From Chryseobacterium joostei (lineage in GTDB: Bacteria > Bacteroidota > Bacteroidia > Flavobacteriales > Weeksellaceae): 64,000 nucleotides of DNA. Below, one piece after another: positions 40,579-50,468 of the stretch. Where the stretch lies: the NCBI RefSeq assembly GCF_003815775.1, contig NZ_CP033926.1, positions 4,092,001-4,156,000 of the forward strand, in the 5' to 3' direction. The translations under genes were made by a program, and so were the position numbers. The notes under the pieces are model-generated. The model did not search any database and was not told the DNA's origin. It saw nothing but the letters and a program-made list of their open reading frames with translations. Position 1 is the first letter of the stretch. Every line of letters starts with the position of its first letter.

Positions 40579-42228
40579 ATGACTCATAATCTTAAAAAGA
40601 CTTTCGCCATACTTTCATTGGCGATTTTCGGAAGTGCAATTCTTTATAATTGTGAACCAGATCCAGATTCTCTTGGTGAGCAACTCTTTAATAAAGATGC
40701 AGCAAAGGGTGAAGAAGTTTCATATCCTATTATTGCTTATAATATTAATAATAATGACACTGTAAGAAGTGATGCTTCTAAGCTTATTACCGGATTAAGT
40801 GGAACAGGAGTGGCTTTAAGTGCCGGGGTTCTTGGTTCTTTTACAGAAAGCCAGTTTGGAATGCAGAAAGCATCTTATGTTACCCAACTGAGAATGCCTG
40901 TAGATAATTTTGACTTCAACGGGGATAATGCTAAAATAGACTCTGTGGTACTGGTAGTAAGACCTCCGGCTAATACTATGGATGATACTTATTATATTGC
41001 CGATTCTATAAAGGCACCTGGAGCATATGACAAAAATGACTTTATGGTGGGTACGGAAACGGTTCCGGTTTCTATCGAAAAGAAATCTTACCCTGTTCGT
41101 AAATATGGTAAAATAGGTGGGGCTTCTAAATCCATGACGATTAATGTACATGAAGTTACTACATTTTTAGATACCAATAATGAATCATTTCAGCGTTCTA
41201 ATGCAAATATTAGTACTGGTGAATTGTTAGGATCTGCTGTTTTTGATGGAAACGTAAGTACGGTAACTGTTACAAAAAAATCTGATAATTCTAATTTGTT
41301 TACCGGAAATCTTGGATTCAGAATTAAATTAAGCAATACAGATTTCTTCAAAACCCATATTATAGATAAAAAAGGAAAACCTGAACTTCAGGATGCTTCC
41401 AACTTTACCAGATACTTTAAAGGGATTAAGCTTTCTGTACAGGAAACTGATAGATATCTTTTCCAGTTCTCACCAGATGATATGGAATTGATCATGTATT
41501 ATAAATATGATAAGACTGAAAACGGTGTAGCATCAAGGCCACAAACAACGCTTAAGTTTAACCTAGGAAACCTGAATGCTCATATTGGTCAATATGAATA
41601 TGACAGAACAACATCTAAAGTGAAAGATGTATTGAATGCAATCAATAAGACTGATGGTGATCCAAAACTTTATGTTCAGGGAATGGGAGGTCCATCAATA
41701 GGACTTCAGATTCCTGATCAGACAATTAATAAGCTTAAAGAATTATTTGCAAAAGATAAAATAGGTATTGTAGGTGCTAAAATTAGGATGTATGCAGATC
41801 CTTTAACCTGGAAAAATACACATTCTGTAGATGGAGACCGCAAATTTACATTGGTACCACTGGTACTTAAAGATGGTAAACTTGATTATTCAAATTTAAG
41901 TTTTTCATCAGATGTAGTGGCTGGACTTAATATGTATATTTATGGTAAGAAAACAGATACAACTCCTGAATACTACGACTTCGTAGTGACAAAGACATTG
42001 AAGAATATTGTTGAAAGGCCAGCTACTGCTACTGCGGCGGAGTTGGAAAATAGACCATTGCTTGTTAACTTGGGAACTTTTGTGAAAAATTCACAAGGAG
42101 CGGCAGCTGGTGCTAAATTTACCACAAGAGCAATCGATATGAACAGAGCTATTTTTGTAGGAAGTGATGCTTCGAATGCCAATAAAATTCAGTTGATGGT
42201 TACCTATGCAACAAAGAAAATAAATTAA
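40579..42228 (+). CDS. DUF4270 lipoprotein
   Basis: The N terminus (TFAILSLAIFGSAILYNCEPDP) is a lipoprotein signal with a Cys near residue 26. The 549-aa protein follows the DUF4270 pattern: IDSVVLVVRPP, TFLDTN, TGNLGFRIKLSN, FKGIKLSVQ, MELIMYYKY and VQGMGGPSIGLQI, the last being a family hallmark. DUF4270 proteins are beta-rich, surface-associated and of unknown function. Its place between the glycogen-synthase-like gene and glmS, ahead of gldKLMN, suggests coexpression with cell-envelope genes. Confidence 0.88.
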   Translation: MTHNLKKTFAILSLAIFGSAILYNCEPDPDSLGEQLFNKDAAKGEEVSYPIIAYNINNNDTVRSDASKLITGLSGTGVALSAGVLGSFTESQFGMQKASYVTQLRMPVDNFDFNGDNAKIDSVVLVVRPPANTMDDTYYIADSIKAPGAYDKNDFMVGTETVPVSIEKKSYPVRKYGKIGGASKSMTINVHEVTTFLDTNNESFQRSNANISTGELLGSAVFDGNVSTVTVTKKSDNSNLFTGNLGFRIKLSNTDFFKTHIIDKKGKPELQDASNFTRYFKGIKLSVQETDRYLFQFSPDDMELIMYYKYDKTENGVASRPQTTLKFNLGNLNAHIGQYEYDRTTSKVKDVLNAINKTDGDPKLYVQGMGGPSIGLQIPDQTINKLKELFAKDKIGIVGAKIRMYADPLTWKNTHSVDGDRKFTLVPLVLKDGKLDYSNLSFSSDVVAGLNMYIYGKKTDTTPEYYDFVVTKTLKNIVERPATATAAELENRPLLVNLGTFVKNSQGAAAGAKFTTRAIDMNRAIFVGSDASNANKIQLMVTYATKKIN

Positions 42229-42255
42229 AACACAATAAAACACTAGACAAAAAAT

Positions 42256-44109
42256 ATGTGCGGAATAGTAGGATATACAGGTTTTCAAGATGCTTATGAG
42301 ATCGTAATTAACGGTCTTAGAAGATTGGAATACAGAGGATATGACAGTGCAGGAATTGTTTTAGAAGGTTCAGACAATAAGTTTGAAGTACAAAAAACAA
42401 AAGGGAAGGTAGAGGATTTGGTGAATATTTCGAAAGAATTGAAAGGAACAGCCAAAATTGGTATGGGACACACCCGTTGGGCAACTCACGGAGTTCCTAG
42501 TGATAGAAACTCTCACCCACATTTGTCAAATAATGGAAAAATAGCACTTGTACATAATGGTATTATTGAAAATTATGATACCATTAAGAAAATGCTGGCC
42601 GAAAAAGGATTTACTTTCCAATCTGAAACAGATACTGAAGTATTGGTAAACCTGGTTCAGTATTTTATGGATCTTAATCCTGAGATTGATTTTCCAACAG
42701 CAGTAAGATATGCGTTGAACGAAGTATATGGAGCATATGCCATTACAGTTCTTCATGAGGATTATCCTGGAGTTTTGGTTGTAGGAAGATTAGGTTCTCC
42801 TTTAGCAATCGGTATTGGAGATAAAGAATATTTTATTGCTTCTGATGCTTCTCCTTTCGTAGAGTTTACAAAAGAAGCAATCTACCTTGAAGAAGGCCAT
42901 ATGGCGACTATATCTCTGGAAAACGGAGTAGATATCAGAACAATTAATGAAAATTCTAAAATTGAGCCTGAAATTCAAGAGCTTAAGTTAAGCTTAGAGC
43001 AAATTGAAAAAGGTGGATATGAGCATTTCATGCTTAAAGAAATCTTTGAACAGCCTAAGTCTATCCACGATACGATGAGAGGAAGACTTCTTGTAGATGA
43101 GGGAATTATCAAGATGGCTGGAATCTGGGATCATTTAGAAAGATTCAAGAATGCTAATAGAATCACAATTATAGCATGTGGTACATCATGGCATGCGGGA
43201 CTTATTGGAGAATACTTGATTGAAGAGTATGCTAGAATCCCGGTTGAAGTAGAATATGCTTCAGAATTCAGATACAGAAACCCTATCATTACAGATAAAG
43301 ACGTTGTAATTGCAATTTCTCAATCAGGAGAAACAGCGGATACAATGGCTGCTTTAAAATTAGCAAAAGAAAAAGGTGCATTTATATATGGTATATGTAA
43401 CGTGGTGGATTCTTCCATTGCAAGAATTACAGATGCTGGTTCATATACGCATGCAGGTCCTGAAATTGGAGTTGCTTCTACAAAAGCATTTACAGCACAG
43501 CTTACGATCCTTACCCTAATTGCTTTCAAGCTAGGTAAGCACAACGGAAATCTGGGTAATGCTGAATTTATGAGCTTAATTGCTGAACTGGATGCTATTC
43601 CTAAGAAGATTGAAGAAGTATTAGCTACAACTCATGAACTAACTCAGGAAATTGCAAAAGACTTCGTGAAGGCAACAAATTTCCTTTATTTAGGAAGAGG
43701 ATACAACTATCCTGCAGCATTAGAAGGAGCTTTGAAATTAAAAGAAATTTCTTACATCCACGCTGAAGGATATCCGGCTGCTGAAATGAAGCATGGTCCT
43801 ATTGCCTTAATTGATGAAAATATGCCAATTGTTATTATAGCACCTAAAAAAGGACACTATGATAAGATTGTGAGTAATGTTCAGGAAATTAAAGCAAGAA
43901 AAGGAAAAGTTATCGCTGTCGTTAATAAAGGTGACCGTCAGGTTAGCGAAATGGCAGATTATGTTATTGAAATTCCGGAAACATCAGAATGTTTCTCTCC
44001 TATAGTAGCGTCAGTACCTTTACAGTTGCTTGCTTATTACATAGCAGTATATAGAGGTGCAAACGTAGATCAGCCGAGAAACCTAGCGAAATCTGTGACT
44101 GTGGAATAA
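42256..44109 (+). CDS. glmS: Glutamine--fructose-6-phosphate aminotransferase
   Basis: GlmS makes glucosamine-6-phosphate, the first step to UDP-GlcNAc for peptidoglycan and LPS. The 617-aa protein begins MCGIVGYTG with the catalytic Cys2, then has the glutaminase signatures GMGHTRWATHG and LVHNGIIENYD. Two SIS sugar isomerase domains follow (GTSWHAG..., ISQSGETADTMAAL, and LGRGYNYPAALEGALKLKE). The C terminus PRNLAKSVTVE is canonical. No glmS ribozyme-like riboswitch is seen in the short 27-bp gap upstream. Confidence 0.97.
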   Translation: MCGIVGYTGFQDAYEIVINGLRRLEYRGYDSAGIVLEGSDNKFEVQKTKGKVEDLVNISKELKGTAKIGMGHTRWATHGVPSDRNSHPHLSNNGKIALVHNGIIENYDTIKKMLAEKGFTFQSETDTEVLVNLVQYFMDLNPEIDFPTAVRYALNEVYGAYAITVLHEDYPGVLVVGRLGSPLAIGIGDKEYFIASDASPFVEFTKEAIYLEEGHMATISLENGVDIRTINENSKIEPEIQELKLSLEQIEKGGYEHFMLKEIFEQPKSIHDTMRGRLLVDEGIIKMAGIWDHLERFKNANRITIIACGTSWHAGLIGEYLIEEYARIPVEVEYASEFRYRNPIITDKDVVIAISQSGETADTMAALKLAKEKGAFIYGICNVVDSSIARITDAGSYTHAGPEIGVASTKAFTAQLTILTLIAFKLGKHNGNLGNAEFMSLIAELDAIPKKIEEVLATTHELTQEIAKDFVKATNFLYLGRGYNYPAALEGALKLKEISYIHAEGYPAAEMKHGPIALIDENMPIVIIAPKKGHYDKIVSNVQEIKARKGKVIAVVNKGDRQVSEMADYVIEIPETSECFSPIVASVPLQLLAYYIAVYRGANVDQPRNLAKSVTVE

Positions 44110-44217
44110 AAAGTAGTTGTAAATAAAATAAATTTAGATTTCTTCCGTTATTTCAAAAAAAATCTTAAAAGTTTCTTAAAAAAATTATATATTTACGGCT
44201 TAATTATAAAAATTAAC

Positions 44218-45639
44218 ATGAAAAGGATATTTCTTTTATTATTGTCTGCGTCGGTAGCATCGGTATCTTGTTCTGGTGGTGGCAGCTCTTCTGTAGGGAA
44301 GCCAGGAACAAAAGGAGAATTGATACCAAGAGAAAAAACAAAATCATTTGTTGCGGAAAGACCATACGGAATGGTTGCAATTCCTGCAGGTTCATTTGTT
44401 GCTGGTCTGGCAGATCAGGATCCAACAAATACACCTGAAAAAGCAGCATTGAAGACTGTTACTGTTTCTTCTTTCTTCATGGATGAAGCAGAAACTACCA
44501 ATTCAGAATACAGGGTATTCATCAACTATGTAAGAGACTCTATTGCGAGAACTCTACTTGCTGAAGCTGCCGGAGAAGGTGGTGATGAAGGAGGGCGTAA
44601 AGGAGCTAGCATAGGAGACTATGCATACCTTGCTAAGAAAGAAGAAAACTTAACACCTTATCAAGAATATATGGAAGGCCAGGGTGGCCGAGAAGACGGA
44701 AGCTATGATGCAAGCAAAAGATTAGACTGGAAAATTCCTCTACACTGGAGCACATCAAAATATCCGGACGTAGAATACGCGGAAGTTTTAGAATCTCTGT
44801 ATCTACCTGCTTCTTCAAGAATCGGAAATGAAAGAATTTTAGATGTAAGTAAACTTAAGTATACTTACCGTTGGGGAGATATGGATGCTGCACTTGCAGA
44901 TAATGAAAGAGGAGCCAATTACCTAAAGAGTCAAAGTATTGCGATTTATCCTGATACGACTGTTTGGGTAAAGGATTTCCACTTTGCTTACAATGAGCCA
45001 TTATTCGAACAATATTTCTGGCACAAGGCTTACAAAGACTACCCGGTAGTTGGGGTAACCTGGGATCAGGCAAGAGCTTACTGTAACTTCAGATCTAAAT
45101 TGAAAACAGATTACAACGAAAGTTTAAAAAGAAAAAAACAAAGACCATTGCAGTTCCGTCTTCCTACCGAAATAGAATGGGAATATGCTGCAAGAGGAGG
45201 AATGCAAAATGCTACTTACCCTTGGGGAGGTCCATATCTAATGGATGATAGAGGTTGCTACCTGGCAAACTTTAAACCGAAGAGAGGTAACTACATGGAA
45301 GACGAGAAAAAAGGTACTTATACATATACAGCTCCAGTTAAGAAATTTAAGAAAAATGGATTTGGGTTATTTGATATGGCTGGAAACGTTTCTGAATGGA
45401 CAGAATCTGCATACAACAATTCTTCATATGGATTCTCTTCTACATTAAATCCTTCTACTAAAGATAAAAAGGATACTAAGAAATCTGTAAGAGGTGGATC
45501 TTGGAAAGATATAGGATATGCGTTAATGACGGGGGCCAGAGATTGGGAAAGAAAAGATTCAGCAAGAAGCTATATCGGATTTAGAACTGTACAGGATATT
45601 CCTGAAGCAGCTGTTAAGCCAAGAAGAGTTAACAGATAA
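44218..45639 (+). CDS. gldK: Type IX secretion / gliding lipoprotein GldK
   Basis: A lipoprotein (MKRIFLLLLSASVASVSC, lipobox) of 473 aa with the formylglycine-generating-enzyme-like (FGE-sulfatase) fold: GMVAIPAGSFVAG near residue 51, FRLPTEIEWEYAARGG near 320, FGLFDMAGNVSEWTES near 381 and the end GFRTVQD. GldK (PorK) forms the periplasmic ring of the T9SS with GldN, attached to the outer membrane. The order gldK-L-M-N is intact. The start at 44218 is 108 bp after glmS, with TATATTTA, a promoter-like -7, in the gap. Confidence 0.96.
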   Translation: MKRIFLLLLSASVASVSCSGGGSSSVGKPGTKGELIPREKTKSFVAERPYGMVAIPAGSFVAGLADQDPTNTPEKAALKTVTVSSFFMDEAETTNSEYRVFINYVRDSIARTLLAEAAGEGGDEGGRKGASIGDYAYLAKKEENLTPYQEYMEGQGGREDGSYDASKRLDWKIPLHWSTSKYPDVEYAEVLESLYLPASSRIGNERILDVSKLKYTYRWGDMDAALADNERGANYLKSQSIAIYPDTTVWVKDFHFAYNEPLFEQYFWHKAYKDYPVVGVTWDQARAYCNFRSKLKTDYNESLKRKKQRPLQFRLPTEIEWEYAARGGMQNATYPWGGPYLMDDRGCYLANFKPKRGNYMEDEKKGTYTYTAPVKKFKKNGFGLFDMAGNVSEWTESAYNNSSYGFSSTLNPSTKDKKDTKKSVRGGSWKDIGYALMTGARDWERKDSARSYIGFRTVQDIPEAAVKPRRVNR

Positions 45640-45699
45640 TAAACCAGACAATTATTTTTCAATAACAATTTTATTTAACATTAAAAAAACTAACTCAAT

Positions 45700-46398
45700 A
45701 TGTTTAAGACTAAAGATGCTTGGATGAATTTCTTCTATTCATTCGGTGCTGCAATTGTAATTCTTGGAGCTTGGCTTAAAATTACTCACATTACCCTGGG
45801 ACCAATTAACGGTAATATCGCTCTTACTGTAGGGCTTATTACAGAGGCGATTATCTTTATTATTTTCGCATTTGACCCACCAAAATCTGAGGAGTCTTAT
45901 GCTTGGGAAAATGTTTATCCTGAATTATTGGATAAGCATGCTAACCCAAACCCATTACATTCTAACGTATCTTCTAGAAATAACAACGCTGCAGCTCAAT
46001 TTGCTGAATTAGAAAACTCTCTTTCTACCAAATTAGATAAAATGCTTGAAGACGCTAGATTAGATGTTCAGTTATTCGAAAGATTAAGAACAGGAATCGA
46101 TAAATTTTCAAGTTCTGTAGATCAAATTAACCAAACTGTAGACGTTTCTGCTTCTACTCATAAATATAATGATCAGTTGAACAAGGCTGCTCAGCATATG
46201 GAAAGTATGAATGCATTATATGCTATGCAATTGGAAAGTGGAAAGAAGCAAGCTGAATTTGCAACTAAATATGTTTCAGATATGCAAAAATCTGTAGAGC
46301 ATTCTGAGAAATTCAATCAAGAGCTACAAGGTTTAACGTCTAATCTTAATAACTTAAATAGAGTTTATGGTGGTATGCTAACTGCTATGAAATCTTAA
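45700..46398 (+). CDS. gldL: GldL, inner-membrane subunit of the T9SS motor
   Basis: GldL (PorL) with GldM forms the proton-driven inner-membrane motor of the T9SS and gliding. The 232-aa protein has two N-terminal membrane segments (FFYSFGAAIVILGAWLKI, about 9-26, and IALTVGLITEAIIFIIFAF, about 40-58), a conserved glutamate in the second (GLITEAIIF), and a long cytoplasmic helical domain from about residue 90 (LENSLSTKLDKMLEDARL and on). It follows gldK by 60 bp. Confidence 0.97.
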   Translation: MFKTKDAWMNFFYSFGAAIVILGAWLKITHITLGPINGNIALTVGLITEAIIFIIFAFDPPKSEESYAWENVYPELLDKHANPNPLHSNVSSRNNNAAAQFAELENSLSTKLDKMLEDARLDVQLFERLRTGIDKFSSSVDQINQTVDVSASTHKYNDQLNKAAQHMESMNALYAMQLESGKKQAEFATKYVSDMQKSVEHSEKFNQELQGLTSNLNNLNRVYGGMLTAMKS

Positions 46399-46446
46399 TT
46401 CCTAACCATTACTTAAACTACTTAATCAACAAACAAAGAAAAGAGA

Positions 46447-48039
46447 ATGGCACAAGGAAAACAGACCCCTCGTCAGAAGATGATCAACCTAATGTATTTG
46501 GTGTTCATCGCGATGATGGCCCTAAATATTGATGCAGAGATCATCAGATCATATTATGATTCTACCAGAGCGTTAAATGATACAAGAACTTTAACAGAAA
46601 AAAAGAACGAAAAGATTTTTGAAAGAACGCTGGAAGCTAAGGCTCAGCAGGTTCCGGATACCTACGCAAAACCTTGGGAAGACTACAAAGTATTGAAGAC
46701 TAAGATTGATGTATTGGTAAAATCTGCTCAGGATATCAAAGACTTGTTAAAGAAACAATCTGAGTTTCATGACAAAGATCCTAAAACAGGAAAAGAGATA
46801 GATGTAAGTGAAAACTTTGCTGCATTGAATAACAATGAAGCAACCACTGAATACTTCTTTAAAGAAGGAGATGAAAATGCACCATCAAAAAATGCTACAG
46901 ACCTAAAAGCTAAAATTGATGATGTAAGAAATTACATTAATGCTACTTTTGGTAAAAATCCTCAACTTAATGACCTAGTTGAGAGAGCGAATAAGTCTCT
47001 TATTGCAGAGTATCCTAAAGGAAAATCTCCAAATGACAAGACTTGGTTCCAAAATAAATTTTATCATCAGCCATTAATTGCTGCAATTTCTAACTTGGAG
47101 ATTATCCAAAATGATGCCAGAAACGTTCAGTCTGATGCATTGGCATTATTGCTACAAGAAAAAGTAGATGCTAGCATCAAGTTTACAAGCTATGAGCCAA
47201 TTGTTTCTGGTCCTACAGATATCCAAGCGGGTAAACAGGCAGAAATAAAAGTAATGTTGGGTAACTACTCCAATAGTAACAAGATTAAGATTTCTGGCGT
47301 AAGCAAGGATGAGAATGGTAAAGGTACCATTGCAATTTCAGGTTCTGGAATTGGTGAACATAAACTAGGTGGTACAATTACTTTAACAGATGCTACAGGT
47401 AAGGCGCAAGTTTTCCCTTGGACACATACCTATAATGTAATCGCAGGCCCTAGAGAAGTAAAACTTGAAAAAGGATTATTACTTTCTGCTGATAAAATGA
47501 ATGTAATGTATAGAGGACTTGAGAACCCTGTTTCAGGATCAATCTTAGGTGCAGACAATTCTAAACTTTCATTATCAGCTCCGGGAGCTAGTGTAAGAAA
47601 TACAGGACCTGGTAAATGGATTGTGAAGCCTTCAACAGGTACTACAGTGAAATTGACATTATCTGGAGTAGATCCACACGGTAAATCTGTATCTCAGGTA
47701 TTTGAATATAGAATTAAGAATGTTCCGCCACCTCAAGGTCAGATGAGAGGTCAGAATGTATTGTCCATGCCGGCAACTTCTATTCCTAATCAATCTGTAC
47801 AGGCAGCGATTCCTGATTTTGACTTCCCGGTTTCATTCAATGTAACTCAGTTCATGGTAAGAGTACCTGGTAGAGCCGCATTATTGATCCACGGAAATTC
47901 ATTAAATGAAGCTGCAGGATTAATCAAGAACCTAAGATCTGGAGACGTAGTTTCTATCTTCGATATTAAAGCAACAGCTCAAGGTTTGGAAGGACAACAG
48001 ATTAAAAACATTACTCCTATAATTATTAATGTTCAATAG
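46447..48039 (+). CDS. gldM: GldM, periplasmic/inner-membrane subunit of the T9SS motor
   Basis: The 530-aa protein starts with one membrane helix (KMINLMYLVFIAMMALNI, about 12-29) whose start MAQGKQTPRQKMINLMYL is strongly conserved in GldM. The rest lies in the periplasm as helical bundle (D1) followed by beta domains: GPTDIQAGKQAEIKVMLGNY, TYNVIAGPREVKLEKG, MYRGLENPVSGSI, and PDFDFPVSFNVTQFMVRVPG near the C terminus. It transmits motor force to the GldK/GldN ring. Forty-eight bp separate it from gldL. Confidence 0.97.
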   Translation: MAQGKQTPRQKMINLMYLVFIAMMALNIDAEIIRSYYDSTRALNDTRTLTEKKNEKIFERTLEAKAQQVPDTYAKPWEDYKVLKTKIDVLVKSAQDIKDLLKKQSEFHDKDPKTGKEIDVSENFAALNNNEATTEYFFKEGDENAPSKNATDLKAKIDDVRNYINATFGKNPQLNDLVERANKSLIAEYPKGKSPNDKTWFQNKFYHQPLIAAISNLEIIQNDARNVQSDALALLLQEKVDASIKFTSYEPIVSGPTDIQAGKQAEIKVMLGNYSNSNKIKISGVSKDENGKGTIAISGSGIGEHKLGGTITLTDATGKAQVFPWTHTYNVIAGPREVKLEKGLLLSADKMNVMYRGLENPVSGSILGADNSKLSLSAPGASVRNTGPGKWIVKPSTGTTVKLTLSGVDPHGKSVSQVFEYRIKNVPPPQGQMRGQNVLSMPATSIPNQSVQAAIPDFDFPVSFNVTQFMVRVPGRAALLIHGNSLNEAAGLIKNLRSGDVVSIFDIKATAQGLEGQQIKNITPIIINVQ

Positions 48040-48059
48040 GACTAAAATTGTAATTTATT

Positions 48060-48998
48060 ATGAAAAAATATATTAGCACCCTTTTAGTATTAGTTTCGGG
48101 ATTTGCATTTTCCCAAACTATTCTGAACGCTTCTTCTCCAGAAGAGTTTAGACAGATGAGAGCGGAGAATAAACAAAAAGTTGGTGATACTATTATTGAT
48201 AAAACAGTAAAACCTCTTGAATATGGATTTGTTGAAGATAAGGACATTCTTAAGAGTATGTTTGTTTGGGAAATCATTGATATGAATGACAAGATTAATC
48301 AGCCATTCTATTATGACAATCCGGACGGTCTTCTTTCTACACCTACAAGATCTCTATATCAGTTACTGTTAGATGCAGCTTTAACCGGTAAAATTGAGCA
48401 GGTGTATGATGATGAAAACTTTACTGTGAAACTTTCACCTGAAGGAATACAGAAAAGATTAGAGAATGTGAGAATCAATGATGCCGCAATCGATATCTTA
48501 AACTCAGGAAGACAATTAACTGAACAAGAGAAGAAAGAATATACCGACGTATTTAAAACGACTACTGATAAAGTAAAAGTTCTTAAAATAATGGGTATGT
48601 GGTTCGTAGATAAGAGAGACGGACAAATGAAATACAGACCTCTTGGTATTGCAGCTATGGGACCAGATCCAGCAGTACAAGGAGTTATAGGACCAGATGG
48701 TAAGCCAATTGCAAGCAATGACGAGCTTATTGACCTATTCTGGATTTTCTATCCGAATGCAAGAGATATTTTGGCAAACAATTATGTTTTCAATAGAAAA
48801 AACTCTTCTGCAGACCTTTCTTTCGATGATATTATCAATGCAAGAAGATTCTCTTCTGTCATTTATAAATCTTCAGGCGGTTTAGGAGATGGTACTATTA
48901 AGGATTATATCCCTAAAGATGCTGATGATCAGCTAGAGGAAAGCAACAGAATCAAGTCGCAGATCCTTGAAATGGAAAATGATATGTGGAATTACTAG
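48060..48998 (+). CDS. gldN: GldN, periplasmic T9SS ring component
   Basis: A signal peptide (MKKYISTLLVLVSGFAFSQ) and 312 aa of mature domain with KPLEYGFVEDKDILKSMFVWEIIDMNDK, FVDKRDGQMKYRPLGIAAMGP, and LIDLFWIFYPNARDIL, all GldN/PorN hallmarks. It forms the ring with GldK. A strong terminator follows, closing the gldKLMN unit. Confidence 0.97.
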   Translation: MKKYISTLLVLVSGFAFSQTILNASSPEEFRQMRAENKQKVGDTIIDKTVKPLEYGFVEDKDILKSMFVWEIIDMNDKINQPFYYDNPDGLLSTPTRSLYQLLLDAALTGKIEQVYDDENFTVKLSPEGIQKRLENVRINDAAIDILNSGRQLTEQEKKEYTDVFKTTTDKVKVLKIMGMWFVDKRDGQMKYRPLGIAAMGPDPAVQGVIGPDGKPIASNDELIDLFWIFYPNARDILANNYVFNRKNSSADLSFDDIINARRFSSVIYKSSGGLGDGTIKDYIPKDADDQLEESNRIKSQILEMENDMWNY

Positions 48999-49017
48999 AT
49001 TTCACTTGATATTTATA

Positions 49018-49050
49018 TAAAACCTGAGTATTTTTACTCAGGTTTTTTTA
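49018..49050 (+). terminator. Terminator of the gldKLMN unit
   Basis: AAACCTGAGTA, TTTT, TACTCAGGTTT followed by TTTTA. The next gene begins only 3 bp after the T tract, so its mRNA may come from read-through or an internal start. Confidence 0.9.
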
Positions 49051-49052
49051 TT

Positions 49053-50087
49053 ATGAAAAATGTAGATTATATTATTGTAGGAGATGGGTATGCCGGACTC
49101 TTTTTTGCACACCAGTTAATTAAGAATAACAAGTCATTTGTGATCTATTCTGAAGAGAGGAAAAGTGCCTCTCTGGTTTCTGCGGGGATTATTAATCCCG
49201 TTGTTCTTAAGAAGTTTACCACATTCTGGAAAGCACAGGAGCAAATAGATTTTCTTAAAGACAGTCTTAAGGAAATTGAGTCATATACTGGAGAGAATTA
49301 CCTCATCAATGCTCCAATACACAGAATTTTCCATGATGAGAATGAACAGAAGCTTTGGCTTAAGAAATCAGGAAATGAAGAATTATCAAATTTTTTGGAT
49401 CAAAAATTTGAGTCTTTAAACATAGTAAAAAATGATTTTCAGACCGGAAAGGTGAATCAGTCTGCCAGATTGAATGTAAGTGGATTTTTCGCAGGTTTAT
49501 TCAGTTATTTTGAAAAAAATGCCTTTTTGATGAAAGAAAAATTCGAGTATGATAAACTTGACCCATCCGAATCTTCTTATAAAGACTTCAGCTTCAAAAA
49601 TATTATTTTTTGTGAGGGAATGGGAGTGAAAAATAATCCATACTTTTCTGAAATTTCTGTGAATGCAAATAAAGGTCATCATATAAAAGTCAAGCTTTCT
49701 CAGCCAATTCCCGAGAATATAACGATTAAGAAGAAACATTTTCTCTTCCCGACAGGAAATGGTATCCATTTCTATGGCGGAACCTATGACAGAGAGCAGC
49801 TTCATCATCATATTGATGACTCTGCGGTTGCTCAATTGGTGAAAGGACTTTCAGAATTTTATCCCTACGATTTTGAAGTGGAGGAGGCTAACTTTGGTTT
49901 CAGACCCACTGTAAAAGATAGAAGACCAATTATAGGAAGACACGAAACTTTTAATAATTTGTATGTATTTAACGGATTGGGGGCACGAGGAATATTGAAT
50001 GGCTGCTATTTTTCAAGGGATTTATTCCGTTTTGTAGAAGAAAATATTCCGCTGCACGATGAAGTTTCATGGAATAGATTTAAGTAA
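49053..50087 (+). CDS. FAD-dependent oxidoreductase (DAO type)
   Basis: A 344-aa flavoenzyme with the N-terminal dinucleotide motif YIIVGDGYAGLFFAHQLI, the second FAD block IIFCEGMGVKN, and C-terminal EANFGFRPTVKDRRPIIGRH followed by NLYVFNGLGARGIL as in the D-amino acid oxidase family. The substrate is unknown. There is no signal peptide. It starts right behind the gldN terminator and is followed 44 bp later by the SemiSWEET gene. Confidence 0.88.
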   Translation: MKNVDYIIVGDGYAGLFFAHQLIKNNKSFVIYSEERKSASLVSAGIINPVVLKKFTTFWKAQEQIDFLKDSLKEIESYTGENYLINAPIHRIFHDENEQKLWLKKSGNEELSNFLDQKFESLNIVKNDFQTGKVNQSARLNVSGFFAGLFSYFEKNAFLMKEKFEYDKLDPSESSYKDFSFKNIIFCEGMGVKNNPYFSEISVNANKGHHIKVKLSQPIPENITIKKKHFLFPTGNGIHFYGGTYDREQLHHHIDDSAVAQLVKGLSEFYPYDFEVEEANFGFRPTVKDRRPIIGRHETFNNLYVFNGLGARGILNGCYFSRDLFRFVEENIPLHDEVSWNRFK

Positions 50088-50131
50088 CTACATTAGTTCT
50101 GAAGAAATTCATTTTTTCAAAAATATAGCTT

Positions 50132-50392
50132 ATGAATGAAAACCTACTGGGAATAATAGCAGGAATACTGACTTCCGTATCCATGATTCCGCAACTTGTA
50201 AAGGTGATCAGGGAAAAAAATGTAGAAGAGATATCCTTGCTTATGCTTTTGGTGCTTATTTCCGGGCTATCATTGTGGGTTTGGTATGGCTTTATGAAGG
50301 ATGAATTGCCTATTATTATATCAAATTCATTTGCTGTATTGGTTAATATATGTCTTCTGATTTGCTATATTATATACAGTAAAAAAGCATAA
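50132..50392 (+). CDS. SemiSWEET sugar transporter
   Basis: An 86-aa membrane protein with three hydrophobic helices and the PQ-loop signature SMIPQLVKVIREKNVEEIS in the first (about 17-35). ISGLSLWVWYGFMKDELPIIISN shows the following helices. SemiSWEETs work as homodimers and carry sugars down their gradient; the sugar here is unknown. It is the last gene before a bidirectional terminator. Confidence 0.9.
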   Translation: MNENLLGIIAGILTSVSMIPQLVKVIREKNVEEISLLMLLVLISGLSLWVWYGFMKDELPIIISNSFAVLVNICLLICYIIYSKKA

Positions 50393-50409
50393 AATATTTC
50401 ATACCCTAT

Positions 50410-50451
50410 AAAAAAAGACGCCCTATAGAAATAAGGCGTCTTTATATTTTT
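50410..50451. terminator. Bidirectional terminator
   Basis: AAAGACGCC (50414-50422) pairs with GGCGTCTTT (50435-50443); A and T tracts flank both sides, serving the convergent SemiSWEET and META genes. Confidence 0.85.
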
Positions 50452-50468
50452 ATTGTAAAAGGATACAA

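Noticed and set aside
42229..42255. glmS ribozyme
   Set aside because: Only 27 bp separate glmS from the previous gene, far too short for the glmS ribozyme, which is typical of Firmicutes.
44213..45073. Minus-strand frames inside gldK (44213-44449, 44633-44818, 44855-45073)
   Set aside because: Shadow frames of a strongly conserved T9SS gene.
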